Shown: positions 1 to 11,310 of the stretch, in pieces | Numbering within the stretch: position 1 is the stretch's first letter | Layout: each line of letters opens with the position of its first letter | NCBI GenBank assembly: GCA_949752745.1 | Contig: OX457028.1 | Span: 2,540,420 to 2,604,419 of the forward strand | Source of the DNA: Protula sp. h YS-2021 | Lineage: Eukaryota > Annelida > Polychaeta > Sabellida > Serpulidae | DNA length: 64,000 nucleotides | Direction: 5' to 3' | Notes under the pieces: model-generated | Seen by the model: the letters and a program-made list of their open reading frames with translations, nothing else | Told to the model about the DNA's origin: nothing | Database searches by the model: none | Position numbers and translations under genes: made by a program

Positions 1-2
1 TC

Positions 3-713
3 CCTGATGGGTCTTCTATTTTCTCTGCAGAAGTTAGAGCCCTGCAGCTAGCTATGCAAATTGTCAAGATTAGCCGCTACAAAAAATTCATATTGTGCGT
101 GGACTCCATGTCAGTGCTTGAGTCACTAGAAAACTTACAGGTATCCAACCCAATAATTTTGGACTTGATAGAAAAACACGACGAAGTGGTAAAAGCTGGC
201 AAAGAGATAATATTTTGTTGGGTACCGAGCCACGTTGGAATCCCGGGCAACGAGGCAGCCGACAAAGGCGCCAAAGAAGCGTTAAACCAAGACTGCTCAG
301 ATTTCCTTATACCGTCATCAGATTTTAAGTGCCATATTTCTAGATATGTCAAAAATCTATGGCAACAATATTGGGATGAACAAACCAACAATAAGCTATA
401 CCAAATTAACCCTGTGATAGGGCGCAAATTGCCCTCCCTAAATGGCCTTCGCGACGATATGGTAATTCACAGATTAAGAATAGGACATTCTTACACTACT
501 CACAAACACCTCTTAAGAGGTGAACCACAACCCGAATGTATAAGTTGTCAGGAACGGTATACAGTAAACCACATCTTGATAGATTGTATAGACTTCAATC
601 ACATTCGCTCCCGCTATTATAGAGTTGATTCAATGAGAGAGCTCTTTGAGAAGGTAAATTCCAACAAGGTCCTAGAATTTTTAAAAGAGATTAATATGTA
701 TTCCTATGTGTAG
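3..713 (+). CDS. LINE-A ORF2 C-terminal part: RNase H and zinc finger (5' partial)
   Basis: The reading frame is open from the window edge, so the Met at 54 is internal and not a start. Visible RNase H motifs are the FSAEVRALQLAM glutamate motif, the CVDSMSV aspartate motif and the WVPSHVGIPGNEAAD block with the last catalytic aspartate; the first one (YTDGS) lies upstream of the edge. The C-terminus has a C-X2-C-X7-H-X4-C zinc-finger-like motif (CISCQERYTVNHILIDC), usual at the end of I-clade ORF2. The product would remove RNA from the RNA:DNA hybrid during target-primed reverse transcription. The stop is TAG at 711-713. As a fragment it makes no functional element. Confidence 0.85.
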   Translation, partial: PDGSSIFSAEVRALQLAMQIVKISRYKKFILCVDSMSVLESLENLQVSNPIILDLIEKHDEVVKAGKEIIFCWVPSHVGIPGNEAADKGAKEALNQDCSDFLIPSSDFKCHISRYVKNLWQQYWDEQTNNKLYQINPVIGRKLPSLNGLRDDMVIHRLRIGHSYTTHKHLLRGEPQPECISCQERYTVNHILIDCIDFNHIRSRYYRVDSMRELFEKVNSNKVLEFLKEINMYSYV

Positions 714-818
714 ACTACCATTAAGTCTATTTTTAGTATATTTTTTAGTATATTTAAGATTTTATTTTATAATCATTTTTAATCAATAAAGTATAAATTC
801 GTCAAAGTTACCAGGAAT

Positions 819-853
819 GACACAATATGACCTGCAACAGGTTGGCGGTGTCG
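819..853 (+). other. 3'-terminal hairpin, LINE family A form
   Basis: Outer stem GACAC with GTGTC, inner stem ACCTG with CAGGT around a CAA loop. It is followed by the sequence preceding the AACT tail. Known LINEs such as eel UnaL2 use a 3' stem-loop for recognition by their own reverse transcriptase; that role here is inferred. Confidence 0.75.
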
Positions 854-890
854 TGAAACCAATCAAATAACTAACTAACTAACTAACTAA

Positions 891-1225
891 CAGGACACCG
901 CTGTCGCAAGTGAGGATGGCATAGCCATAAGTCCCGGCGATCTAGGGGCTGTAATGACAGCGGGTTGATCAGCCGAGGGCTGAACAACGGATTCGGCCAC
1001 CTTAGGTGACTGGACCTTAGTCTTGGTCACTCGAGGTGACTTGGTCTTGGGCCCACGGGCCGGAGGCGATGATGCCACACCACCGTTTGCCAAAATGGTT
1101 TTGGCAAACCGGAGCTCTCAAAAATTTTCGATGAGCCCAACAGTGGGTCTAATAGACCCCTGGTACCTTTGTACTTTGTACAAACACCGCTTTCCTTTAC
1201 GAAGGCGACCTTCCACTTGATCGGG
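891..1225 (-). other. Possible decayed coding remnant, unidentified
   Basis: On the minus strand one frame reads a basic stretch (about 36 codons upstream of a TGA near 1118), then a Lys/Pro/Ser-rich stretch continuing to about 890 (SPRVTKTKVQSPKVAESV). The base composition is more GC-rich than the AT-rich DNA beyond it. No family is recognised and the frame is interrupted, so this may be repeat-derived sequence only. Confidence 0.2.
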
Positions 1226-2355
1226 GTTTTTTGATAGAATATGTTCTTCTATCGATAACTGGGGGTCCAAAATAGTACCCCCCGCATTATATGCGGTTTT
1301 ACAGAACCCACATTTGAATAATCTTCTGTAGTTAACTTGATTTTGCGCTATCTTGGGCGACTACCTACGAACGAATGATCGTCTGCATTCGGTCGCTGCG
1401 CGTACATTGCGCAAAACGACACAATGACGTTTCTACGTAAAGTACGCATAATTTGTAGGGAAGCCATTGTTACTGAGCACAGTTTCCTTGACAACAGCCT
1501 CCATTTCTTGTTTACATAACAATGGTTCATCACAACGACTGTGTGCATGAACATGAGAAGACTGAAAATTCATCCCGTAAACTATTATTCTCATAATTAG
1601 TTTACATGGATAAAATTGGGCTTATAAATATTTATGGCAATAAGAAATATTTGACTTTAGTTATTAATTTTATACGAAATATGAGGTTAAAATTGTCAAA
1701 ACTGGAGATTTAACTTTAAACTCATTAAAACTTCTCAAAAATGCAATTTTAACAGATATAATCGAAATAATATTAAATTTAAGTAACATTGGATCTAAAA
1801 TACATGCCAAAATAAAATTTTAGTTTTTGGACCAAAAATGGACCCCTGGAGTGCTCCACAATAAAATTTTATCATTATTGTTAATAAATATTCGTTGTTA
1901 AAAACCTTGTAAATATCTGCTAGAAACAGATAATATTTATGAGTTAATCACAGTATTTGTGTGGTTTTTTCTCACCAAACTTGCAAAAATCCATAAAATA
2001 TTGGATTTTGACATAAATTATATAAATTTTTATATATACATTGGTTATTTATTAACGAATATATTCTCACTTTTATTACAGCAAGAACAATATAAATACA
2101 GCGTTTTTTTAGTGTTTTAAACGGAAATTACGCCCAAAGCAGTAATTTCCACCGTATCAAACGCTCTATGAAAAATTTACAATTTTCCACATTATAATAT
2201 ACTTATGATTATTAATATTTTTTTTTTAAGCAGAGCACGTGAAGTGTTGTATTAAATATTTTGTACCAGAATAAAGGTGTGAACTTCCAATAATTTTAAC
2301 AACCCAATATTAATTTCAGTCTTCATAAATTTTGACAGCTAATAAACTAAGTATT
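1226..2355. other. AT-rich sequence, nothing recognised
   Basis: About 1.1 kb of low-GC DNA with many short A and T runs. No reading frame, repeat array or inverted repeat stands out on either strand. It ends where LINE copy A1 begins, near 2356. Confidence 0.6.
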
Positions 2356-2384
2356 TAATTATGTCATCAAAGTACCAAAAGGGA

Positions 2385-4553
2385 CTCTGGTTAGACTCGA
2401 ATCATTTATAAGAGAAGGTTTTATCAATAACGAACATGTCGTCACTGTTTTCTTCGATTTAGAAAAAGCCTGCGACACGGCTTGGAAACACGGGGTCATG
2501 CAAGACCTCTACAACCTTGGCATACGAGGTCGTCTCCCAGAATTCATTGAAGGTTTTTTAAATGATAGGCGATTTAAAGTCCGTCTCGGTTCCATCTTCT
2601 CAGACTATTTTGAGCAAGAAGAGGGCTATCCTCAAGGCAGTATTCTATCAATTCTGTTGTTTCTAATCAAAATCAATAGTATCAAAGACGCAACTAAACA
2701 GGGAATAGACAGCTCACTGTTTGTAGACGATTTTGCTATGTCTGCAAGGGGTAAGAATATGAATCTCATCGAGCGTCGCCTCCAGCAAAATATAAACTCT
2801 CTTCAAAAATGGGCTGATCAAAAGGGCTTCAAATTTTCTCAAAGCAAAACAGTCTCCATGCACTTTTGCAACAAGCGAAAGCCACACGATGATCCTATTT
2901 TATACTTATCAAACAGTCAGATACCTGTAGTGAAGGAAAACAAATTCCTTGGTCTAATTCTGGACTCGAAGCTAAATTTTATTCCCCACATAAAAGAGGT
3001 GAAGAGGAAATGCCAAAAGGCACTCAACCTGCTACGAGTCGTCTCCGCCCAAGACTGGGGAGCAGACACCAGTACTAAATTAAAACTGTATAGATCATTA
3101 ATAAGATCAAGAATAGATTATGGTAGCATCGTCTACGGATCAGCAAGGCCCTCGTACTTAAAGATGCTCAACCCAATACAAAACCAAGGCCTTCGCCTCT
3201 GCCTTAACGTTTTCAGAACGTCACCTGCGGAAAGCCTTCAGGTTGAATCAAATGAACAACCATTCGATATCCAACGAATCAAACTCTCAATGCAATATGC
3301 AATTAAACTATACGCAAATAAAGAAAACCCCACCCATAAGGCAGTGTTCGAAAAAGACCATTCAGAAATCCTAAACACACGCCCTAGGGTTATCGTTCCC
3401 TTTGGCACTAGAACCCGTAACCACCTTAATAATGCTGGAATCAAAGTCGAACAAATTGCAAACTCAAAAGTTTCGAAATACCCAACATGGAAAATACAAA
3501 GACCCGCCATAGACAAAACTCTGACAAAGTATCCCAAAGATGCAACAAATGCTGAAGAGTTTAAAGCTAGATTTGCTGAGATAAAGGAAACCTACCTTCA
3601 CCATCATTTCATATACACGGACGGATCTAAACTCGATAACAAAGTTGCTGCCTCAATAGTTACAAAATCAAATACCCTGAAAACAAGATTACCAAACGGC
3701 TCCTCCATCTTTTCCGCGGAGTTTTGGGCACTCCAACTAGCCATGGAAATCGTCAAGATTAGTAGGTACAAAAAGTTCCATATCTGTGTCGATTCCTTAT
3801 CGGTCTTACAATCACTAGAAAATCTGCAGATGTCGAACACGATGATTTTAGACCTAATAGAACGTTATGAAAGGGCAATCAAACAAGGAAAATCCGTAGT
3901 GTTTTGCTGGGTGCCAAGCCACGTCGGCATAGCGGGTAATGAAGCTGCGGACCAGGCAGCAAAAGAGGCGCTAAACTACAACATATCCGACCTTCTCATA
4001 CCATACTCCGATTTTAAACCCCATATTACAAGTTATGTAAAAAACCTTTGGCAACAAAAATGGAACGAACAAAGAAATAACAAACCTTTCAAATCCAACC
4101 AACAGTTGGACAAAAGCATCTAGCTTTTGGCAATATTCGCGATACAACGGTTATGCATAGAGCTCGAATCGGGCATACATACATCACCCACGGATATCTT
4201 TTGAGAGGCGATGCTCCTCCAGAATGTATTGGTTGTCAAGAACCTCTGACTGTAAAACATATTTTACTCAATTGCCTAGATTTTCAGAACATTCGTTCAC
4301 GCTTCTACAGTGTGAATTCCATGAAAGACCTTTTTACAAAGGTAGCACCAAGTAAAATTATTTCTTTTCTGAAAGAAATACACTTGTACAGTAAGTTTTA
4401 AATTGACTTTAGTTGGTTTTAGATTATACACTACTTGTTATGTCTACTTTAATTGATTTTAGTTTCAACTGACTCTTGATATAGCAACAGAACCGACACA
4501 ATATAACCCTAACGGGTTGCCGGTGTCGTTAAACAAATCAATCAATCAATCAA
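2385..4553 (+). mobile_element. LINE family B, copy B0, 5'-truncated
   Basis: It starts inside the RT domain and runs to a TCAA tail. It is flanked by an 11-bp target-site duplication, ACCAAAAGGGA, at 2374-2384 and 4554-4564, so both ends are fixed. It sits in copy A1. Terminal hairpin at 4494-4528. Confidence 0.9.
2387..4401 (+). pseudogene. LINE-B ORF2, RT to C-terminus, one frameshift (copy B0)
   Basis: The frame is open from the truncation point (LVRLESFIRE) through RT, with FFDLEKACDTAW and the catalytic FVDD box, and RNase H, with YTDGS, an altered FSAEFWALQLAM and WVPSHVGIAGNEAAD. A one-base deletion near 4085 (CAAACCTTTC instead of CAAACTCTTTC) shifts the frame and gives a stop at 4121-4123. 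The last 80 or so codons, with the CIGC zinc-finger motif, continue in another frame from 4153 to 4401. Copy B2 carries exactly the same deletion. The product is a dead fragment of a reverse transcriptase. Confidence 0.85.
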
Positions 4554-4893
4554 ACCAAAAGGGAACATTTTACTGATGATGATGGCGAACATATTTCATT
4601 ATTTACCTTTCTTCTCCATGGAGTATGCGAAAAATCTATCTCAAGGACATCAGGATCCCGCTAGAAACCCCATAAAACGTGGTTTAATGACGCTTGTAAA
4701 GAATCCATAGTGCTTCGTAAACAAGCTCTCAACAAGTTTTCAGACTACCCAGACCTTACAGAAAAAATAGAGAATGTCAAAGGCGAAGGCAGTTGCGCGT
4801 AAAACAGTAAAAACAGTAAAAGCAAACAAGAGTCCTGGCAAGAATGTTTCTCAGCTCAACATAAATAATTCTGTAAAAAAGTCCTGGGACATG
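4554..4893 (+). pseudogene. LINE-A ORF2, endonuclease-RT linker (copy A1 segment)
   Basis: Matches the linker between endonuclease and RT of the full-length family B ORF2 (pattern WFND-C-K-RK-AL near 4680-4730 and KSWDM at the right end). Several stops and a frameshift are present. It breaks off at 4893 in the target-site duplication of A-short and resumes at 5573. Confidence 0.65.
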
Positions 4894-5477
4894 AGATAAT
4901 ATTTTGTTGGGTACCGAGCCACGTTGGAATCCCGGGCAACGAGGCAGCCGACAAAGGCGTCAAAGAAGCGTTAAACCAAGACTGCTCAGATTTCCTTATA
5001 CCGTCATCAGATTTTAAGTGCCATATTTCTAGATATGTCAAGAATATATGGCAACAATATTGGGATGAACAAACCAACAATAAGCTATACCAAATTAACC
5101 CTGTGGTAGGGCGCAAATTGCCCTCCCTAAATGGCCTTCGCGACCATATGGTAATTCACAGATTAAGAATAGGACATTCTTACACTACTCACAAACACCT
5201 CTTAAGAGGTGAACCACAACCCGAATGTATAAGTTGTCAGGAACGGTATACAGTAAAACACATCTTGATAGATTGTATAGACTTCAATCACATTCGTCCC
5301 CGTTATTATAGAGTTGATCCCATGAGAGAGCTCTTTGAGAAGGTAAATTCCAACAAGGTCCTAGAATTTTTAAAAGAGATTAACACTATTCCTATGTGTA
5401 GACCACCGTTAAGTCTATTTTTAGTATATTTTTTAGTATATTTAAGATTTTATTTTATAATCATTTTTAATCAATAA
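4894..5477 (+). pseudogene. LINE-A ORF2 C-terminal fragment with lost stop (A-short)
   Basis: Codes the WVPSHVGIPGNEAAD RNase H block and the C-terminal CISCQERYTVKHILIDC motif. An indel near 5385 removes the family stop context, so the frame runs into the 3' untranslated region and stops at 5475-5477. No catalytic unit remains. Confidence 0.75.
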
Positions 5478-5572
5478 AGTATAAATTCGACAAAGTTACC
5501 AGGAATGACACAATATGACCTGCAACAGGTTGGCGGCGTCGTTAAACCAACCACATAACTAACTAACTAACA
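4894..5572 (+). mobile_element. LINE family A, short copy (A-short)
   Basis: A copy truncated within RNase H that runs to an AACT tail. It is flanked by an 11-bp duplication CCTGGGACATG at 4883-4893 and 5573-5583 and inserted in copy A1, so one family A element jumped into an older member of its own family. Terminal hairpin at 5507-5541, with one outer-stem base changed (GCGTCG). Confidence 0.9.
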
Positions 5573-5993
5573 CCTGGGACATGGTTAGACAAATATCTGG
5601 CAAGAACACTTGTAACAGAGTAAGCCATCTAGAAGTTAACAATAATATGATCACCGACCCGAAGGACATTTTAGATACCCTAGGCGAAACATTTGAACAT
5701 AATTCATCTTCCGAAAATTATAGCCATGAGTTCAGACGCTACAAAGAAACAGAAAAAAAATTATCCTCTTACCTTCTATTCTGACAATAGCGAAGCGTAT
5801 AATAGGAAGTTTTCTCTTAATGAATTAAGAAAGGTCATAAATAGTTCCCATGATTCAGCAGCAGGACCAGATGACATACATTATCAAATGCTTAGACACT
5901 TGCCAGACCATACCCTAAAGATCCTTTTAGAATTGTTAAACTATACCTGGAATTCCGACACTTTTCCAGAAATATGGAAGGAAGCCACAATAA
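5573..5993 (+). pseudogene. LINE-A ORF2, start of RT (copy A1 segment)
   Basis: Codes the start of the RT region (VRQISGKNT, then SAAGPDDIHYQMLRHLPD, ending PEIWKEATIM). A poly-A indel near 5755 shifts the frame. It is interrupted after GAAGCCACAATAA by the LTR element and continues at 18531. Confidence 0.8.
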
Positions 5994-6696
5994 TGTAGCA
6001 CGGTTGGCCGGAGTACTACGGGTTTTCCATAAATGAGAGCCGGTCGGTGATGAAGACAATAAAAAGCTGTACCACTGACAACTAGACTACATTTATTAAT
6101 ATCTTATATTTACATTAAAGTTCCAATATTCTTCTTCGCGTTGTGTTTTAGTTAATGCTTTATAAGTTTTCCAGGCTGATGATTAGTTAACCATCGAATT
6201 TTAAAAGTGTCAAGTCCAGCGAGCACGAGCAAGAGCGTTAGTACAGAGTGGTGTTGTCAGTAGTCTTCGACCGAACTCCGAGGGGCAGAGGAGTGGCGGT
6301 TTCTTTTGTATGATTTTGTGACATAGTTTCGAGAACGAGGCGGTGACGTAAATTAATGGGCTTGTTTTCGAGTTTGGGCTCTTTGTCTTTCCCTGGGAGA
6401 AAGCAGATGTCCGAAGTTATGGTTATGGCCCGTCACGGGGTAATTTTACTCACTGACCTGACATAAAGATCAGATGATTCCGCCATAAAGCTAATTTATT
6501 TGAGGCATTAATGAGAGGGATATCCTTGCAGGTGTTCCTAATAGCTTTCTTTATGGCTCTTGTGGTAATTAATCTAGGCATTGAATAATTACGGTTCAAG
6601 TTAAAAGGGGGTAAGCTTACAATTTCCATTTATCTTGCTCATACTTTCATGGTCACAAAAGTCTGAAAAGGGGATCATTTGAACTACCATTTTACA
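5994..6696 (-). repeat. Long terminal repeat, downstream (3') copy
   Basis: 703 bp with TG...CA ends, and the same length as the LTR at 17828-18530. By eye the two differ at a single base (6294 T against 18128 C), which implies a recent insertion or later homogenisation. In the element's own direction this is the 3' LTR. Confidence 0.95.
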
Positions 6697-6711
6697 TTCC
6701 TACCCATCCCG
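6697..6711 (-). other. Polypurine tract
   Basis: On the minus strand GGGGATGGGTAGGAA directly precedes the 3' LTR. This is the expected position and composition for the plus-strand DNA primer of an LTR element. Confidence 0.65.
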
Positions 6712-7024
6712 GGGAAAAGATTTCGTAAATCTTTTAATTATAATACAAGTATATGTTTTATACATTTGGTGTTCAAATTAGTCTCTTTTCACCTTTTCAC
6801 AAAATACACAATACATTATACAGAATCATCATCGTCTAACCTATTAAGCAACATCAATACCATACACCGAATAATACATCAATAATACAGTAAGTCGACT
6901 TAATTCATTACACATACAATATCCAACGGTAAGCACTGCTATCTATATACTATTTACAAACTCGAGTTTTAATCAATTCAATAATCAAGGAATTCAATAT
7001 GGCCATAATCATTATACAACCACT
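6712..7024 (-). other. Untranslated stretch between envelope gene and polypurine tract
   Basis: About 310 bases of AT-rich sequence with no convincing reading frame on either strand; it is the 3' untranslated part of the LTR element. Confidence 0.6.
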
Positions 7025-9034
7025 TCACTGTGAAGTGCTGGACGTGCACGCGTCACCCGTTATGGTCAAGTGTCCGAGGCTTTCAGGACAGGGTTCCATT
7101 GGGTCCAATTGTTGGTTTTGGGGAACTTTACCGAATTTTACCTTTGTAAATGAGGTCGGGTGCTTACTACAGACAAGTTTGAGACTTTTCTGTCGTTTGC
7201 ACAACAGACGGCGTCTACGAAGGATCAGAAATAAGAGGATCGGGAGAATCAGGGCCATCAGGATACCGCTAAAGATTAGGCGTTCTTTCCACGCAGGATA
7301 TGCTAGCACAGACCGAAGCTTTTCAAAATCTTTTTCATGGTGGAGGGAACTCTCGAGGAGCTTATGTAATCGATCTATGGGTATGTCTTCTATTGTGGTC
7401 AATTCACTACGGACAGCGGCCAAATCAGCGTCGATAGAGTCAGAAGGTGGCTTAAATGCCATTGTGGAATTCCAAATATTTGGGGCCAATTTCGAGATTT
7501 CTACCTGTGCCCCAAACTTAACCTGTTGTTTTGCGGTAATGGTTCCAGAAACTTGTAATGGTATATCAAAGAAAAAGGAGGTTAACTCGCAGTCATTGTC
7601 TAGGGCAATGAGATGAATATCGGAGATCATTGTTGTTTCGACCTCTCGTTCGCCTTTGTTACACCGAATTTCAACTTCAAAGGGGTCAATAGTTGAAACG
7701 AGCCAGTTTCTTCCAAAGAGATGTTTGACAATTGGGGCACGTGTCATTGATAGGAATGTTTTCTTGCATGTGGATTGGATTCGCTTTTCATCACGTAAGA
7801 ATAGAGAGGTAACACAAACTGGGTAATCGATTACTTTAAACAGGGGTGAGCTAAATTTGCAAATCGGAGTTGCAGAGCAATGGGGCAGTTCTTCGGGTTG
7901 CAAATAAGCAAAATGGGTTTTATCAGTGGAGACAGCAAGGTAGTTACTTTCAAGAACGTATTGAGCTCCTAATTGTTCAGGATCTGGCATAGGAACCTGT
8001 ACAGCACGGTATATTTCATACTCGTTGTGCCTGTTCATAAGGGGAATTGCCATGATAACATGAAATCCATTTCTGGCGCGAAGGACAGATGGTGATAGGA
8101 ATTTATAGTATTTTATGAGTCCTTCCTTGTCAAGAGAATATGGAAGTCTTATATTTTGGGGTAGCTTCTGGCGTATCTTTCTCAGAACCGTAGTCAAATC
8201 AGGTGGAGAAATTAGGGATGGAGACAAACGACCTTGCACAGATGATTGTAGTTGAGTTAGCAGATTGGTAAACGTACGATGAATTTGTCTAATAGTGGAA
8301 GAGACCAGATTAAAAATTGCATGGAGTCGTGCGACTAGCTGGGTATAGGTTAATTCAGGTATGATAACCATAGATACCTTATTATATAGTACAAATAATT
8401 CATCTTTAAGGCGGGCAGTGGCATTTGCGATTTTTGACAAAGCTTGGCGATTGACGCGTAATTCCGCATTGGTTTTATTGATCAGGGTAACACTTTCGGA
8501 AAGGACATGAACTACCTGCTCATTCGAACGTCCGAAGTTTACGATGGCGTCACGTAGTCGACGTACGTTACGTTCAGTAGCCACACCAAATAGGGAGGAT
8601 AACAAGTTACCAACTAAAGGTATAACGGATCTCTTTGAGCGGGGTCTAGAATAGGGAAGTACAGCTAGACTTAGCGTGTCATCAAATAAATCGCCAATAG
8701 CTCGGTATTCTTCCTCAAACTGGGTTGCTTCTTGCGCCACCAACTTTATTATATCTTCTCGTATAATTCTTGTGGCGTCAATAGCTGAATCATTCATGTA
8801 GCTGTCGGAAGGCTTGTTGTTAGCCAGCATCTCGACAGCGTCACTAAACTGCTTAATCTGTACCAATAACCCATTAAGATGAGCTTGATACGGTTCCATC
8901 TCTACCGAGTAGGTAACGATCCAGGAGCTATACGATGCATATGCTGAATTCTCATATAGGAAAAGGGTTCCTGACTCACAGGCTGATCCATGAAGCAAAA
9001 GGTACGTCACAAGTAAAGTTCTCCAGAACGTCAT
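7025..9034 (-). CDS. env: Envelope (Baculo_F-like fusion protein) of LTR element, intact frame
   Basis: 669 codons without interruption. Residues 1-20 look like a signal peptide. A furin-type R-S-K-R site at about 132-135 is followed by a hydrophobic, glycine-containing segment, as in the F-type fusion proteins of baculoviruses and errantiviruses. A membrane segment at about 586-605 is followed by a run of arginines and a cytoplasmic tail of roughly 64 residues. A long alpha-helical, leucine-rich middle fits a fusion protein. The family role is cell or envelope fusion; activity here is not shown. It begins 98 bases after the pol stop. The frame is open although pol in the same element is broken. 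Confidence 0.85.
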   Translation of the reverse strand: MTFWRTLLVTYLLLHGSACESGTLFLYENSAYASYSSWIVTYSVEMEPYQAHLNGLLVQIKQFSDAVEMLANNKPSDSYMNDSAIDATRIIREDIIKLVAQEATQFEEEYRAIGDLFDDTLSLAVLPYSRPRSKRSVIPLVGNLLSSLFGVATERNVRRLRDAIVNFGRSNEQVVHVLSESVTLINKTNAELRVNRQALSKIANATARLKDELFVLYNKVSMVIIPELTYTQLVARLHAIFNLVSSTIRQIHRTFTNLLTQLQSSVQGRLSPSLISPPDLTTVLRKIRQKLPQNIRLPYSLDKEGLIKYYKFLSPSVLRARNGFHVIMAIPLMNRHNEYEIYRAVQVPMPDPEQLGAQYVLESNYLAVSTDKTHFAYLQPEELPHCSATPICKFSSPLFKVIDYPVCVTSLFLRDEKRIQSTCKKTFLSMTRAPIVKHLFGRNWLVSTIDPFEVEIRCNKGEREVETTMISDIHLIALDNDCELTSFFFDIPLQVSGTITAKQQVKFGAQVEISKLAPNIWNSTMAFKPPSDSIDADLAAVRSELTTIEDIPIDRLHKLLESSLHHEKDFEKLRSVLAYPAWKERLIFSGILMALILPILLFLILRRRRLLCKRQKSLKLVCSKHPTSFTKVKFGKVPQNQQLDPMEPCPESLGHLTITGDACTSSTSQ

Positions 9035-9132
9035 GTCTGTATTTTCTATAAATACAGAACCACATCATAGTATCAGTTCCTTGTACGATTGATACTTAGT
9101 GTGTTGGAAGTACGTGCACGGGGCAATAACAT

Positions 9133-11308
9133 TTAGTCGTCAAAGACGAGACCAAAACGATTCAATAACTCCCAAATCAATTGCGAGTCGCTCATATATG
9201 TCTTACCGATGTCCTTATCATTCCGGTAAGGTTGGCCTATCGCAGCGCAGTCAAGTTTCTGACGCTTGACTCGATCATCTACTACATCCCATAACAGAGG
9301 GGATCCCGGTCGTCTTTTCAGACGCAATGGATGTAGGTTTCCGTCATCGTCCCAAGTGCCCGTCCGTCGTTTGGCATTTGTATCCTCCAAATCACTCGGA
9401 CCTGGAGCGGTACGTTTCAATGCCGGTCGCTTTGGGGCGCTACACGATGGTGTGTCCTCATTCCTAGTTAGTCGAGCCGTAAGTCGAGTGGCTCTTACAG
9501 GTTGCCTTCGAGGGGGCATGGAAAGGTCTTCTTCCTCGGTCTCTCTCGTTCCTTTGGTAGTGGACTCGAGCGTACCATAGTCATCCCTTCTTTTATCCCA
9601 AACCTGTTCGGGATTGGCTGGCTTTAGGTAGTCAACATGGACTACTTCGACTATGCCAGTATGCTGATGTTTGATGGCATAGTTTATCAGGGTGACAATG
9701 TATCGATTTCCATTTTGGGTGACTGGATAAGGTCCACAGGTGTCGATTGCAATCATCTCGAAGGGGTAGTCCGGTATTGGCATGTCTTGCATCGGCGCAT
9801 GATCCTTTTTCAGACGCCTCGCGCGACATACATCACAAGAAGTGGCGTATTGGACTACGTCTCGGTACATATTGGGCCAGTAGTACCGTGTTCTGAGCTT
9901 TTCATATGTTTTTGCAGCACTGACATGACCCCCTCCAAATTCGGAGTCGTGAAAGTGCTCGAAGACACACTTTGAGTATCTAGGGGGAACTACCAACTGC
10001 GTGCGTCGGTTGTTATCCCTCCTTGTGGGCGCTGCTATATGATATAGCAGGCCATCAAATTCGATGTAGTCACTAGGTGGGTCATCACCTGCTAGAGCTT
10101 CGAATATATGGGAGATGGCTTCGTCTTCTCGTTGTGCTTCTTCGAAATCGGCGAGGTTTACGGGAAGAGTTTCTGCCTCATCTGGTTCTTTTTGTGGCTG
10201 TTCTTCTACCTCAGGAAGTGGGTCTTCCTTGGAGAATCCGGTTCGCTCGGTTGTGTCGAGTACCCATATTTCTTCATCCACCTGTTGTTTCGTGATGCGT
10301 GACAGCATATCGGCGGTGATGTTGGTTTTACCAGTTTTGTATTCGATATCACAGCCGTATTCACTCAGCATTATTGCCCAACGCTGAATTCGTGCGTTGC
10401 GCATCTCGCAAGTGAATAGTGAACGAAGTGGCTTGTGATCAGTGTAGATGGTAAACTTGGTACCGAGCAAGTAGTGACGTAATTTGTTCACAGCGTAAAC
10501 GATGGCATAGGCTTCGCGCTCAATAGTAGCCCATTTTTGTTGGCCAGGGGAGAGCTGTTTAGACACATATTGCACTACTCTCTCACCATCGGGGAATTCT
10601 TGGCTTAGAACAGCACCTACAGCATACAAACTTGCGTCCGTATATAGCTTATAAGGCTGATCTAATTGGGGGTGTGCTAAGACAGGGGCTTGACAAAGGG
10701 CACTTTTTAGAGCATTGAAGGACGTTTCGCATTCGGATGTCCAAGCGAAACGTGCGTTTTTACGCGTGAGTTGTGTAAGGGGTCGGATTAGGTCGCTAAA
10801 CCTTTCGATAAAGCGGCGGTAATACGACGCCATTCCTACGAACGAGCGAACACCTCTAACTGTTGAGGGTGATTTCAAGCTTTTGATGACTTCAACCTTC
10901 TCCGGGTCTGGTTTAAGACCTTCTTCCGAAATAACATGGCCCAAGAAGCTGACTTTCTTGACTACGAAGTTGCATTTCGATGGCTTCAAACGCAAGTTTG
11001 CTTGTCTTAGCCTTCGAAAGATGATATCGAGGTGCTCCATATGCTCCTTGATGCCAGATGAGTACACGATTATATCATCCAGATACGCGAAAGCAAAGCG
11101 ATTGAGAGCGTCTCCTAAGACCTTATTCATGAGTTCCTGAAAGACAGGCGGGGCTGAGCAAAGTCCAAAAGGTAGGACATTGAATTCGTATAAACCTCTA
11201 TGGCACACAAAAACGGTCTTCTCTTTATCCTCCTCAGCTACTTCGATTTGCCAGTAGCCGCTCTTGAGGTCAAGACAAGAAAATATCTTTGCGTTATTTA
11301 GGGAGGAA
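9133..11308 (-). CDS. pol: pol part 2: RT, RNase H, integrase (core deleted), LTR element
   Basis: This continues the RT cut off at 14044. The Met at 11313 comes from inserted LINE DNA and is not a start. Order: RT with YLDD; Ty3-type RNase H (DASLYAVGAVLSQ, ATIEREAYAIVYAV, YTDHKPL); integrase zinc domain (H-X-H and CDVC); start of the integrase core (AIDTCGPYPVTQNGNRYIV). Near 9690-9700 the frame then passes directly to a C-terminal segment (VEVVHVDYLKPANPEQVW), so the second aspartate and the glutamate of the DDE triad are missing. A basic tail with a bipartite NLS-like pattern follows. Stop at 9133. The reading phase matches part 1 across the LINE insertion. Confidence 0.88.
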
Positions 11309-11310
11309 GC

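Larger units (their letters stand above)
1..890 (+). mobile_element. LINE family A, copy A0, 3' part cut by window edge
   Basis: This is the 3' end of an I/Nimb-like non-LTR retrotransposon. It holds the RNase H and zinc-finger end of ORF2, a short AT-rich 3' untranslated region, the terminal hairpin at 819-853 and a tail of AACT repeats ending at 890. It is nearly identical to the same part of copies at 11309-14043, 31847-32733 and 34168-35461, so the family moved recently. The upstream part lies outside the window. Confidence 0.9.

Noticed and set aside
9266..11140. Plus-strand frames across pol
   Set aside because: They oppose the well-supported pol frame and show no domain.
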